From the NCBI GenBank assembly GCA_002404755.1, contig DHKI01000032.1, positions 62,001 through 126,000 of the forward strand: a DNA stretch of 64,000 nucleotides, in the 5' to 3' direction. The notes under the pieces are model-generated. The model saw only the letters and a program-made list of their open reading frames with translations, was not told where the DNA came from and searched no databases. Positions within the stretch are counted from its first letter, which is position 1; every line of letters starts with the position of its first letter. Shown here piece after piece: positions 55,500 to 64,000 of this stretch. The DNA is from Clostridiales bacterium UBA4698. GTDB lineage: Bacteria > Bacillota > Clostridia > TANB77 > UBA1234. A program made the translations under genes and the position numbers.

Positions 55500-57809
55500 A
55501 TGTTTAGTTTATTGTTAGCATATTTAATAGGAGTTATAGTGGCAATCAATTTTAATGCCTATGTAATATTGGTTGCAATGTTAATGTTTGTAATAACATA
55601 TTATTTCGCCATGTACAAGAGGCAAAAATCTGCAACTGGAAGATTTATAAGCAAGAACGCAGAAAAAAACGAAAAATTCGGATTAAAATTATTCGCACTT
55701 TGCGTAGTAATATTAATTAGTTTTTGGTATACAAATTTCAAGATACAACAATATGATAACAAATATACAAGTTCAGAAATCTCAGGAGATTTCGCTATTA
55801 TTTCGAAAGATACTGCAAGTGATTATTATAATAAATACTTATGTAAGAACACGGGTGGAGATAAGTTTATACTAAAGGTAAATAAGAAAGTTGACATTGG
55901 AGTGAAAGAAGGAAATGAAATTTTTTTGAATGGTAAATTCAAGCAAGGTCAGCTAGCAAGAAATGAGGGAGGATTTAATTATAGGCGATACTTAAATTCT
56001 AAAAACATTTATGGTACTATAACAGTTAATGAAAATTGCTTAGAATTAAAAAAAGAAGGGAAAATAGGTTTTATAGCGAAAATAAAGCAACATATTGAAA
56101 ATACTTTTTCGACGCTTTTACCAAGCAATTATGCAGGGATAATAAATGGAATGTTAAATGGACAAACGAAGAGAGTATCAGAAGACATATTAGAAGACTT
56201 TAAAAATAGCGGAGTTACACATTTACTTGCAGTTTCTGGTTCTAATATTGCGTATATAATTATGTTTCTAAGTTTGACTTCAAATAAGATATTTGGAAAG
56301 TATGTTTCATACTATTTGATAATAGTGTCAATAATTGTATTTATCTTTGTTTCTGGAGCTTCTGCTTCTGTTGCACGTGCTGGTATAATGGCAATATTAA
56401 ATATAATTGCGGTGCTATTATCAAAAAAATCAAACACCTTGAACAACATATTTTTTTCGGCACTAATTCTTTTATGTATAAATCCACTGACTTTGTATGA
56501 TGTTGGCTTTGTTCTTTCGTTTGTTGGTACTTTTGGAATAGTAACTATTTCAAAAAGATTGACGGAATGTATTAAGAAGTATTTGAAAAACAAATTTATT
56601 TCTGAAACAATTGGCATTACGCTATCGGCACAAATAGTGCTTACACCAATAATGATTTATTATTTTAACACCTTTTCTATAATTTCTTTAATCACAAACT
56701 TTTTGATAGTTCCTATATCTGGTTTTCTCACAACTTTAGGTTTTATAACTTTGATAATATCAATATTTAGCATAAAAATAGCTCGAATTGTTGCGTATGC
56801 GATATACTCACTTACATATTTCATGTTTTGCGTTACAAATTTTTTCGGAAATATATCTTGGGCAAATTTGATTATTCCAACACCTAAGATATGGATGATA
56901 CTTATTTATTATGTTTTGCTATTTATTTTCATTAAGTATGAGAAGTATCGTAAGAAAACATTTGCTTTAGTTGGAATTATCGCCATGTTATATATGATTG
57001 TTATAAATATTCCACGAAATTATATAAAGGTAAATATGATAGATATAGGACAAGGAGATTCAACATATATAGAAACTAAGAATAGGAAAGTTATTTTAAT
57101 AGACGGAGGAGGTACAGAGGGGAGTGATTATGACGTTGGTGAAAATATACTGCTACCATATATTTTAAATCAGGGGAAAATAGTAGTAGATTTAGTAATT
57201 GTATCTCATCCTCATGAGGATCATATAGAAGGAATATTTACATTACTAGAAAAGATAAAAGTGAAAAAAGTTATGATAAGTGAAAATGTTGATAATACTG
57301 AACTTGGAGCTAAATTAATTGAACTATGCAAAAGCAAGAAAACAGAGGTAATAAGAGTGGCAAAAGGTGATGACTTTGTAATAGATGGTATAAAGTTTAG
57401 CGTAATTTTTCCAAGCAGGAAAGATAATGAAGAGAACCTTAACAATATGTCTATTTTGATGAAAATGGAATACGCAGGTGTTAAAATTTTATTTACTGGA
57501 GACTTGGAGAAAGAAAAGGAAGAAAATCTGAAAGGCGATTTGAGTGCAGATATACTAAAAGTTGGGCATCACGGTTCTACAACCTCAACTTCAGAAGAAT
57601 TTTTAAGGAAAGTAATGCCACAAATAGCACTTATAAGTGTTGGCGAAGATAATTCGTATGGACATCCAAATCAAAAAATTTTAGATAGATTGAAAAAGTA
57701 CAACGTAAAAGTGTATCGAACAGATATAGATGGAGAAATAAAATTGAAAATAAAAAACGACGGAAAAATAAATTTAAATGTAATGAATAAAAAAAGAGAG
57801 ACTAATTAA
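55500..57809 (+). CDS. comEC: DNA uptake channel protein ComEC/Rec2
   Basis: A 769-aa polytopic membrane protein with three parts. There is an N-terminal OB-fold loop (DUF4131, about 90-180), then the Competence core (GMLNGQTKRVSEDILEDFKN, then GVTHLLAVSGSNIAYIIMFL), then a C-terminal metallo-beta-lactamase domain (MIDIGQGDSTYIETKNRKVI, HPHEDHIEGI, KVGHHGSTTSTSEEF). It should move one strand of incoming DNA across the membrane, with possible degradation of the other. comEA is not adjacent. It is 72 bp after the SH3 gene. Confidence 0.95.
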   Translation: MFSLLLAYLIGVIVAINFNAYVILVAMLMFVITYYFAMYKRQKSATGRFISKNAEKNEKFGLKLFALCVVILISFWYTNFKIQQYDNKYTSSEISGDFAIISKDTASDYYNKYLCKNTGGDKFILKVNKKVDIGVKEGNEIFLNGKFKQGQLARNEGGFNYRRYLNSKNIYGTITVNENCLELKKEGKIGFIAKIKQHIENTFSTLLPSNYAGIINGMLNGQTKRVSEDILEDFKNSGVTHLLAVSGSNIAYIIMFLSLTSNKIFGKYVSYYLIIVSIIVFIFVSGASASVARAGIMAILNIIAVLLSKKSNTLNNIFFSALILLCINPLTLYDVGFVLSFVGTFGIVTISKRLTECIKKYLKNKFISETIGITLSAQIVLTPIMIYYFNTFSIISLITNFLIVPISGFLTTLGFITLIISIFSIKIARIVAYAIYSLTYFMFCVTNFFGNISWANLIIPTPKIWMILIYYVLLFIFIKYEKYRKKTFALVGIIAMLYMIVINIPRNYIKVNMIDIGQGDSTYIETKNRKVILIDGGGTEGSDYDVGENILLPYILNQGKIVVDLVIVSHPHEDHIEGIFTLLEKIKVKKVMISENVDNTELGAKLIELCKSKKTEVIRVAKGDDFVIDGIKFSVIFPSRKDNEENLNNMSILMKMEYAGVKILFTGDLEKEKEENLKGDLSADILKVGHHGSTTSTSEEFLRKVMPQIALISVGEDNSYGHPNQKILDRLKKYNVKVYRTDIDGEIKLKIKNDGKINLNVMNKKRETN

Positions 57810-57817
57810 AGTCTCTC
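57788..57817 (-). terminator. Terminator of the minus-strand gene at the comEC end
   Basis: On the minus strand AGAGACT and AGTCTCT form a stem with a T7 tail. The stem overlaps the comEC stop codon, and it serves the leftward gene. Confidence 0.8.
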
Positions 57818-57851
57818 ATAAGGTATACAAAAAGATACTGTACTACTCTGG

Positions 57852-58193
57852 TCAGTTAATGAATACCTTAACGTCTGTCGGCAATGTTGCACGGTACTCA
57901 TTGAGTACTGTTTCAGCATCAACCTTGGCAGGATTGATGAGTGAAAGCTCGACGCACTCAACATCTCCTTGGTAGAAGGTGTTCCCATAAATCATACCCA
58001 CAAGCACCACATTTGCGTCATAAAGCAAATGAACATGTTTGTTGTTTGCATAAGCTTGAGCTAAGGCGATGTTTTCGGCTCTTGTTCCGCCAAGGCAGAA
58101 GGGTATCTGCTTTGTTTGCTTGAACGAAGCCTCTGTTATTGCCTGTAACTCTGGCCAGTTGCTTGCCTTTACTTTCACCCGTGTGTAAGTCAT
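57852..58193 (-). CDS. Unrecognised 113-aa protein of foreign composition
   Basis: A 113-aa soluble protein, MTYTRVKVKASNWPELQAIT to VKVFIN, with mixed alpha/beta character. The central HVHLLYDANVVLVGMIYGNT looks like a beta strand pair, but no family is recognised. It has strong AAGGAGG RBS, its own terminator, opposite orientation to comEC and higher G+C than neighbours. The third Arg-like codon region uses CGG (TYTRV). It shares these traits with the genes at 32983 and 34952. Confidence 0.65.
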   Translation of the reverse strand: MTYTRVKVKASNWPELQAITEASFKQTKQIPFCLGGTRAENIALAQAYANNKHVHLLYDANVVLVGMIYGNTFYQGDVECVELSLINPAKVDAETVLNEYRATLPTDVKVFIN

Positions 58194-58466
58194 AATAAAA
58201 TGACCTCCTTAAATATATTTTTCTGGGGAATGCTCTCTTATTGTAGCATACTTTTTTATAAAAATAAAGCTTTTTTATAAAAAATATCAATTTTTTATGT
58301 AAATTACATTTAAAAAGCAAATAATTGTGATGCCTGTGTCAAATATTGTCTATATATGGATTTTTATGGAGAACTAAATTACTAGACTAACTGGTCGACT
58401 GGATTGACTTTTAATATGTTTTGATATAACATATTTCTGTAGATAAAAACGAATGAGGAGGAGAAT
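58194..58466. other. Divergent intergenic region
   Basis: About 270 bp of AT-rich DNA between the foreign 113-aa gene and the acyl-CoA ligase. TTGACT (58404-58409) and TATAAC (58425-58430) with a 15-bp gap might be the ligase promoter, but the spacing is poor. No RNA gene was seen. Confidence 0.35.
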
Positions 58467-60134
58467 ATGAACAAGAATTATCCATTAAATGAAGTAAAAA
58501 AAGTTGATAGTGTAAAAGATTTAATGCGTCAAGCAACTGAAGAAGCTGGAGATAAAATTGCTTTTATGTATAAAGAAGGCAAAGAAAATATAGAAGTGAC
58601 ATATGCAAAGTTCCAAGAAGATACAATAGCACTTGGAACAGCAATAACAGAGTTAGGTTTAAATGATAAACACATAGCATGTATAGGAGATAACAGTTAT
58701 AAATGGCTTACTACATACTTAACAGTTTTAAAGTCAGATGGCGTATTTGTACCGGTAGATAAAGAGTTACCAGTAGAAGATATAATAAACATATTAAAAA
58801 GTAGTGATAGTGAGATTTTGTTTTATGCAGAAAAATACGAGAAATATGTTGAACAAATACTAAGAGAAGCTACTAATATCAAATTTTTAATAGGCTTTTC
58901 AAGAAAAGAAGAATCAAATAATGTTTTATCATATGATAGATTTATAGAAGACGGAAGAAAATCATTTAATGCTGGAAATCAAAAATACCTAAAATTAAAG
59001 AGTGACCCAAATAGCTTAAAATTACTAGTATATACATCAGGAACTACAGGAATGGCAAAAGGTGTTATGCTTACAGAAAACAATTTGATTTCATGTGTAT
59101 ATTATGGACTTCAAGTTGCTACAGTATACGATAGATGTTTATCAGTTTTGCCATATCATCATACTTATGAAGGAGTTGCAGGTATATTAGTTGCACTTCA
59201 TCACCATTCAACAATATGTATAAATGACAGTTTAAAAAATGTTTTGAAGAATTTGCAATTCTACAAACCAGATTACATATATGTAGTTCCAGCTTTCGCA
59301 GAACTATTTTATAAAAAGATAATAAGTAACGCAAGGGAAAGCAAAAAATATGGCATTATGAAAGCAATGATAGTAGTAAGTAATGCACTTAGAAAAATAG
59401 GAATAGACGTAAGAAAGAAATTATTTAAATCTGTTCATGATGCTTTTGGTGGAAACCTTAGACAAATTGTTTGCGGAGGAGCACCAATTCGTCCAGAAGT
59501 AGGAAAGTTTTTTGATGATATAGGAATTGACTTATTAAATGGATACGGTATTACAGAATGTTCACCACTAGTAAGTGTAAATAGACCATATTTTAATGAT
59601 TGCAGAACAGTTGGTGTGGTACTTCCATGTTGTGAAGTAAAAATAGTAAATCCGGATGAAGATGGCAATGGCGAAGTACATGTAAAAGGTAAAATTGTTA
59701 TGCTTGGCTACTATAATGATGAAGAACGTACAAATGAGGTTTTAAAAGATGGCTGGTTTAATACAGGAGATTATGGAAATATAAATGAAAAAGGACAATT
59801 AAGTATAACAGGCAGAAAGAAAAATCTAATAGTATTAAATAATGGTAAAAATGTATTTCCAGAAGAAATAGAAGCATATGTAGCTAGAGTGCCATATGTT
59901 CAAGAAGTTGTTGTAAGAGGTATTAAAGAGGACGGCAGAGAAGTGGGCTTACAAGCAGAAGTATTTTTAAATCAAGATATGGTAAAATCAATGGGAATTG
60001 AAGATATTCACGAGACATTAAAAAAAGATATTTCAAATGTAACAAGAGAATTGCCTGTCTATAAAAAGATTACAGACATAAAAATAAGAGATAAAGAATT
60101 TGTAAAGACAACTACAAATAAAATAAAGAGATAG
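58467..60134 (+). CDS. Long-chain acyl-CoA synthetase (AMP-binding)
   Basis: A 555-aa adenylate-forming enzyme. ATP-binding P-loop LVYTSGTTGMAKGVMLTENN (near 189-208), then GYGITECSPLVS (near 357-368), GWFNTGDYGNINEKGQLSIT (near 430) and the hinge/lid Lys region GRKKNLIVLNNGKNVFPEEI. The acyl-CoA ligase type is indicated by these motifs; fatty acid specificity is probable. The C-terminal domain ends TTTNKIKR with the catalytic Lys. It has RBS GAGGAGGAG and a terminator behind. Confidence 0.88.
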   Translation: MNKNYPLNEVKKVDSVKDLMRQATEEAGDKIAFMYKEGKENIEVTYAKFQEDTIALGTAITELGLNDKHIACIGDNSYKWLTTYLTVLKSDGVFVPVDKELPVEDIINILKSSDSEILFYAEKYEKYVEQILREATNIKFLIGFSRKEESNNVLSYDRFIEDGRKSFNAGNQKYLKLKSDPNSLKLLVYTSGTTGMAKGVMLTENNLISCVYYGLQVATVYDRCLSVLPYHHTYEGVAGILVALHHHSTICINDSLKNVLKNLQFYKPDYIYVVPAFAELFYKKIISNARESKKYGIMKAMIVVSNALRKIGIDVRKKLFKSVHDAFGGNLRQIVCGGAPIRPEVGKFFDDIGIDLLNGYGITECSPLVSVNRPYFNDCRTVGVVLPCCEVKIVNPDEDGNGEVHVKGKIVMLGYYNDEERTNEVLKDGWFNTGDYGNINEKGQLSITGRKKNLIVLNNGKNVFPEEIEAYVARVPYVQEVVVRGIKEDGREVGLQAEVFLNQDMVKSMGIEDIHETLKKDISNVTRELPVYKKITDIKIRDKEFVKTTTNKIKR

Positions 60135-60141
60135 TTATTGG

Positions 60142-60188
60142 TAAAAGTTTATGGCCAACAAAAACAATAGGCTGTAAACTTTTATTTT
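60142..60188 (+). terminator. Terminator after the acyl-CoA ligase
   Basis: TAAAAGTTTATGGCC and GGCTGTAAACTTTTA form an interrupted stem (one internal mismatch pair), followed by TTTT. Confidence 0.75.
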
Positions 60189-60314
60189 AATATATATTTT
60201 TAAATTTGCATGTGCTTAAAGTATGTAAAAATGTGTCATATAAAAGAAGAGATTACATTTATAAGAAATATAAATAAATAGTAATTGGCAAAGTTTATTT
60301 TTTACGTAAATTAT

Positions 60315-60343
60315 TTGATTTTATTTATAAATTATAATATAAT
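60315..60343 (+). promoter_or_regulatory. sigma-A promoter of mreB
   Basis: TTGATT (60315-60320) and TATAAT (60338-60343), spaced by 17 bp, 42 bp before the start codon. Confidence 0.8.
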
Positions 60344-60384
60344 CGTAACGTAAAGTTGTTGGTAAGAAAGAGAGATGATACTAG

Positions 60385-61407
60385 ATGTTGGGGTTTGGTC
60401 AAGCAATAGGAATAGATTTAGGAACGGCTACAGTACTTGTACACGTAAGAGGAAAAGGAATTGTTTTAAGAGAACCTTCAGTTGTAGCAATAGATAGAAA
60501 TACAGGGGAAGCGGTTTCTGTAGGAGAAGAGGCAAGAAGAATGCTTGGTAGAACTCCTGGAAATATAGTAGCAATAAGACCATTAAAAGATGGAGTAATT
60601 TCAGATTATTCGGTAACAGAAAAAATGCTAAAATACTTTATAAGAAAGGTATGCGGTAAATTTATTTTCGCACCAACAATAATGGTTTGTGTGCCATCTG
60701 GTGTTACAGAAGTTGAGAAGAAAGCAGTAGTAGATGCTGCGACGCAAGCTGGAGCAAAGAAAGTGTATTTGATTGAAGAGCCTATAGCTGCTGCTATAGG
60801 TGCAGGAATAGATATATCAAAAGCATGTGGTAGTATGGTTGTTGATATGGGCGGTGGTACAACTGATATAGCTGTTATATCGCTTGGTGGAGCAGTTGTA
60901 AGTACATCTATCAAAGTAGCCGGCAATAAGCTTGATGAATCCATTGTTAAATATATAAAGAAAAAATATAATGTTATTATAGGCGAGAGAACAGCTGAAG
61001 ACTTAAAGATTAATATCGGTTGTGTGTATCCGAGAATGCAAAAACTAAAGATGGATGTTAGAGGTAGAGATTTGGAGAGTGGATTGCCAGTTAATCTTAC
61101 TGTAAACTCTGATGATATGTTAGAAGCTTTGGACGAGCCAGCAACAGCAATATTAGAAGCAGTTTTAGCAGTTTTGGAGAGAACACCACCTGAATTGTCA
61201 GCAGATATAAGTGATAGAGGAATTTATATGACTGGTGGCGGTTGTCTTGTTTATGGACTAGACAGATTAATACAAGAAAAGACAGGAATAAATGTTATGA
61301 TAGCTGAAGAGTCTGTTTCTTGTGTTGCACTTGGAACCGGAAAAGCGTTGGAGGACCCTGAAATGCTAGAAAAGTTAGATGCCATGAGAAGAAAACCAAA
61401 GTATTAA
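60385..61407 (+). CDS. mreB: Rod-shape-determining protein MreB (or Mbl)
   Basis: A 340-aa actin-like filament protein guiding cell-wall synthesis. Actin-fold signatures: phosphate 1 GIDLGTATVLVHVRGKGIVL, phosphate 2 GSMVVDMGGGTTDIAVISLG, and adenosine motif YMTGGGCLVYGLDRLIQEKT. The gene is alone, with no mreC or mreD behind, which fits one of several MreB/Mbl paralogues. It faces murC. Confidence 0.96.
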   Translation: MLGFGQAIGIDLGTATVLVHVRGKGIVLREPSVVAIDRNTGEAVSVGEEARRMLGRTPGNIVAIRPLKDGVISDYSVTEKMLKYFIRKVCGKFIFAPTIMVCVPSGVTEVEKKAVVDAATQAGAKKVYLIEEPIAAAIGAGIDISKACGSMVVDMGGGTTDIAVISLGGAVVSTSIKVAGNKLDESIVKYIKKKYNVIIGERTAEDLKINIGCVYPRMQKLKMDVRGRDLESGLPVNLTVNSDDMLEALDEPATAILEAVLAVLERTPPELSADISDRGIYMTGGGCLVYGLDRLIQEKTGINVMIAEESVSCVALGTGKALEDPEMLEKLDAMRRKPKY

Positions 61408-61509
61408 TATCACTAATCAGCAAAGCAAAAGAACAATTAAAGATTTTAACAATTACAAAAGCATTTGATTAGCTACAATCGACAATTAAAAATGAATTAT
61501 TTCAAAAAT

Positions 61510-61547
61510 AAAAGTATCTTGCAAACTGAGTTGTAAGATACTTTTTA
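61510..61547. terminator. Bidirectional terminator between mreB and murC
   Basis: AAAGTATCTTGCAA pairs with TTGTAAGATACTTT around ACTGAG, with one G-U pair. A and T tracts on both sides suit both converging genes. Confidence 0.9.
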
Positions 61548-61566
61548 CTTTATAAAGTTATAATGA

Positions 61567-62937
61567 TTAATCTTTTATATCATAGCCTAATTTAGTTATA
61601 TTTCCGGCACCGACAGTTAGAACTAAATCATTTTCTTTTACATTTTCTTTTAGAAAAACTTTGATTTCGTCGAGAGTAGGAATATATATGCAATTGTTAG
61701 AAACTTTATTTATTGCCTCACTTAGCTTTTTAGATGAGACCAAGCCTGTATCAGCCTCTCTAGCAGCATAAATGTCTGTTAAGATAACTTTGTCGGCCTC
61801 AGAGAATGCATTGGCAAATTCATCAAATAATGTGTAAGTTCTTGAATAGGTATGTGGTTGAAATATAACCCATAATTTATTTGTTTTTAATTCATTAGCA
61901 GCTTTTATAGTAGCCTTTATCTCTGTAGGATGATGAGCATAATCGTCATAAATTTTCGCGTTATTTATTGTGCCAACATATTCAAATCTTCTATGAGCAC
62001 CTGTAAAATCAGATAAGGCAAGAGCTATATCTTTTAAATCTATGCCGTAAAAATGTGAAATTGCAATTGTAGACAATGCATTATAAATGTGATGATATCC
62101 AGGTACTTTAAGATGTATTTTTATTTCAGCATCTTTTGATTTTGCATCGAAAGTATAGAAACCATTTTCCAGCTTTATATTTTCAGCCATCCAATCAGAT
62201 TTAGAATTAATGCCAAAAGATATTTTATTTGCAACTTTTCCGTTAACTACTTCTACGCAATTAGCATCATCATTATTGTATACAATAACGCCATCTTTTG
62301 GAACGTAAGAAACGAACTCATTAAATGCAGATTTTATATCTTCTAAATCTTTATAGTAATCTAAATGGTCCTCTTCAATATTAAGCAAAACGACTGATTT
62401 AGGACTGAAACTTAAAAAGCTTCTTACATATTCACATGCCTCTATAATAAAGTAATCAGGTCCGCCAATTCTGTAATTAGTGTTGTTAAGCTGTCGTAAG
62501 TCAGCACCTACTTGAACAGTAGGGTTCATATTAGCTTTCATGAAAGCTAGAGAAACCATAGAAGTAGTTGTTGTTTTTCCGTGAGTTCCGCAAATTGCAA
62601 TCGTATTGTTATAAATTCGTGTTAATTCTCCTAAAAGAGTAGAACGTTCCATACATGGAATATTTCTTTTTCTAGCTTCAACTAATTCCGGATTGTCTTG
62701 CTTTATAGCAGCAGTGTAAGCAACTAGTGCGATATTGTCGTTTATATTTTTTTCTGATTGGCCTATGCAGATCTTAATTCCATTGCTTTCTAAACGCTTT
62801 GTAGTATCAGAAGCATTATTGTCTGAACCAGAGATTTTAAAGCCCATGCTTAAAAGTATTTCAGCAATACCGCTCATACTAACTCCGCCAATTCCAACCA
62901 TATGTATATATTTATTTTTATCTATAGTATTTAACAT
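61567..62937 (-). CDS. murC: UDP-N-acetylmuramate-L-alanine ligase
   Basis: A 456-aa enzyme adding L-Ala to UDP-MurNAc. The Rossmann start is HMVGIGGVSMSGIAEILLSM, the ATP site CGTHGKTTTTSMVSLAF (near 115-131), EACEYVRSFLSFSP, and the C-terminal domain start DYAHHPTEIKATI. Length is usual. ATG was chosen after AGGAGG (plus-strand CCTCCT at 62943-62948). It is monocistronic, with a consensus promoter. Confidence 0.97.
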   Translation of the reverse strand: MLNTIDKNKYIHMVGIGGVSMSGIAEILLSMGFKISGSDNNASDTTKRLESNGIKICIGQSEKNINDNIALVAYTAAIKQDNPELVEARKRNIPCMERSTLLGELTRIYNNTIAICGTHGKTTTTSMVSLAFMKANMNPTVQVGADLRQLNNTNYRIGGPDYFIIEACEYVRSFLSFSPKSVVLLNIEEDHLDYYKDLEDIKSAFNEFVSYVPKDGVIVYNNDDANCVEVVNGKVANKISFGINSKSDWMAENIKLENGFYTFDAKSKDAEIKIHLKVPGYHHIYNALSTIAISHFYGIDLKDIALALSDFTGAHRRFEYVGTINNAKIYDDYAHHPTEIKATIKAANELKTNKLWVIFQPHTYSRTYTLFDEFANAFSEADKVILTDIYAAREADTGLVSSKKLSEAINKVSNNCIYIPTLDEIKVFLKENVKENDLVLTVGAGNITKLGYDIKD

Positions 62938-62958
62938 AAAATACCTCCTATCACTAGA

Positions 62959-62987
62959 ATTATATATTTAGAACAGTCCATTTACAA
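62959..62987 (-). promoter_or_regulatory. sigma-A promoter of murC
   Basis: On the minus strand TTGTAA (62987-62982) and TATAAT (62964-62959) are 17 bp apart, about 20 bp before the RBS and start. Confidence 0.75.
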
Positions 62988-63160
62988 TAGTATATTGCAA
63001 AAAAACAGCAATTATTCACTGATAACTAAAAGAGAGGCGAGAATGTAATGAATGACACTTTTTATGTTAATTCTGCAATAATAAATCCACATAAATATCG
63101 TCATAATTTGCAGGTTTTATTAAAAAGAACCTAAAAAGTGAATAAATTTAACAACATTTA

Positions 63161-63189
63161 GCAGGATTTTTAAAATAGTTGGAGTAATA
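63161..63189 (+). promoter_or_regulatory. Putative sigma-H promoter of spoVG
   Basis: GCAGGATTT (63161-63169) matches the sigma-H -35 element exactly as in Bacillus spoVG. The -10 region (GGAGTAATA from 63181) is only a partial match to RnnGAATww. A close relative of this arrangement is upstream of dnaG. Confidence 0.5.
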
Positions 63190-63247
63190 TAAATATAGGT
63201 TGGCAACAAGGTCAACTATCACACAAATAGAAAGGACGTGCGTTTTA

Positions 63248-63535
63248 ATGCAAATCACAGAAGTAAGATTAAAAAAAGTAGATTCAAATGGTAAAATGAA
63301 AGCTGTTGCTTCAGTTACATTCGATAACTCTTTCGTAGTACACGATATCAAAGTTATTGAAGGTACTGAAAAAACTTTCATAGCTATGCCAAGTAGAAAA
63401 ACTCCAAATGGAGTATGGACAGATATAGCTAACCCAGTTAATTCTGAAACAAGAGCTATGATTGAAAAAGCAATTTTCGATAAGTATGAAGAAGTACTTA
63501 AAGAGACAGCTGAAACTCCTGCTGAAGAGAAATAA
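63248..63535 (+). CDS. spoVG: Septation/sporulation regulator SpoVG
   Basis: A 95-aa nucleic-acid-binding regulator: [20 protein letters not shown], then ITFDN-type strand ([17 protein letters not shown]) and the conserved [20 protein letters not shown]. Best conserved in spore formers and Listeria, where it affects septation and virulence or RNA stability. ATG 63248 was chosen for GAAAGGACG upstream. The C-terminus is acidic. It has a terminator and is probably monocistronic. Confidence 0.96.
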   Translation: MQITEVRLKKVDSNGKMKAVASVTFDNSFVVHDIKVIEGTEKTFIAMPSRKTPNGVWTDIANPVNSETRAMIEKAIFDKYEEVLKETAETPAEEK

Positions 63536-63551
63536 TAGAGAGTATTAAATG

Positions 63552-63580
63552 CCACACATTGAGAAATGTGTGGTTTTTTT
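63552..63580 (+). terminator. Terminator after spoVG
   Basis: CCACACATT (63552-63560) pairs with AATGTGTGG (63565-63573), followed by seven T residues. Confidence 0.9.
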
Positions 63581-63701
63581 GTGCTAAAAAATATCAATTA
63601 TACTGAAAAATAATTATAAATTATTAAAAATACAGTCACACAATTCTTAAAAATTAATATATTAATACTATAAATTGAATATTTGAAAGGGAGAGTTAAA
63701 A

Positions 63702-64000
63702 ATGTGCAAAAGCCTTATGCTTAAAAACATTTCTAAAGTTTACCAAGATGACAATGGCGAGACGATGGCTATAAAAGATTTTAGCTATACTTTTGAGAAA
63801 GGACATTTTACGAGTATAGTCGGACCTAGTGGATGTGGAAAATCTACGCTTTTGTCTATCATATGTGGACTTGAGAAAGCAAATAGCGGCACTATTTACA
63901 TGGATAATTCCATACTCACAACTAAAAACCACAACATCGGTTATATGCTTCAACGCGATTATCTTTTAGACTGGCGGACAATTTACAAGAACGTATTGCT
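63702..64000 (+). CDS. ABC transporter ATP-binding protein (TauB/SsuB/NrtD type), 5' part
   Basis: About 99 residues are visible before the window ends. Walker A SIVGPSGCGKSTLLSIICGL (near 44-63), a Q-loop equivalent in GYMLQRDYLLDWRTIYKNVL (near 79-98) typify ATPases of the nitrate/sulfonate/taurine or riboflavin precursor family. It begins with LKNISKVYQDDNGETMAIKD. RBS GGGAGAG. The DWRT stretch uses CGG as an ordinary Arg codon. The permease and binding-protein genes should follow outside the window. Confidence 0.9.
   Translation, partial: MCKSLMLKNISKVYQDDNGETMAIKDFSYTFEKGHFTSIVGPSGCGKSTLLSIICGLEKANSGTIYMDNSILTTKNHNIGYMLQRDYLLDWRTIYKNVL

Noticed and set aside
63048..63134. Small frame of 28 codons upstream of spoVG
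   Set aside because: Only a weak RBS (GAGAGGCGAG), no recognisable pattern, and it lies in the divergent promoter region; too short to support.
63976..63990. CGG in the ABC ATPase as a fifth frameshift site
   Set aside because: The zero frame continues as a normal ABC sequence (DWRTIYKNVLL), so no shift is needed here.

Overview
The window looks like a chromosomal segment of an AT-rich, Gram-positive, endospore-lineage Clostridia (Firmicutes), probably an uncultivated host-associated type. The basis is low GC, AGA/ATA-rich codon use, strong AGGAGG-type ribosome binding sites, the sporulation genes yqfC, yqfD and spoVG, a T-box leader before a single-chain glycyl-tRNA synthetase, AddAB instead of RecBCD, a dnaG-rpoD operon and pyruvate phosphate dikinase. 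Nearly everything on the + strand is housekeeping. The few minus-strand genes are murC, a small DUF1980-like protein and three isolated genes of unlike composition.

Layout: 1-4.2 kb holds the end of a HelD/UvrD-type helicase, an S1-domain protein and typA. 4.4-11.8 kb is an accessory region: two CYTH-type proteins flank a decayed LysR regulator and a tight, very AT-rich five-gene cassette (thymidylate-kinase-like gene with a frameshift, U32-family protein, SAM methyltransferase, viperin-like radical SAM enzyme, PfkB-type kinase). 12-24 kb carries queA-tgt, a Smr-like protein, a secreted protein, rpmE, mfd, a PrsA-like foldase, an SpoU-type rRNA methylase and a MacA-like adaptor with an FtsX-type permease. 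24-30.7 kb is the classic yqfC-yqfD-ybeY-cdd-era-yqzL-recO neighbourhood, with an unrecognised 402-aa gene where phoH is expected. 31-41 kb carries T-box-glyS, an ATP-grasp gene, ppdK, a CBS protein, an AI-2E-family transporter and two of the foreign singletons. 41-51 kb is cmk-plsC-scpB-addB-lipoprotein-addA. 51-58 kb is dnaG-rpoD-SH3 protein-comEC. 58-64 kb carries an acyl-CoA ligase, mreB, murC, spoVG and the start of an ABC ATPase.

The most unusual observation concerns the codon CGG. recO is full length and well conserved, but only if the ribosome moves +1 three times, each time at an in-frame CGG followed by AAA. The DUF1980-like gene on the minus strand needs one more +1 shift, again exactly at CGG. 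In a by-eye scan I found no other in-frame CGG in the native genes. CGG is read normally, as Arg, in three compositionally foreign genes and in the ABC gene at the window edge. This suggests that CGG is a near-abandoned codon that may serve as a +1 frameshift (or four-base decoding) site.

The second candidate system is the 6.0-11.1 kb cassette, which pairs a viperin-like radical SAM enzyme with a thymidylate-kinase-family nucleotide kinase, reminiscent of vertebrate CMPK2-RSAD2, together with U32, methyltransferase and PfkB enzymes. Both systems are inferences from sequence reading without database searches.
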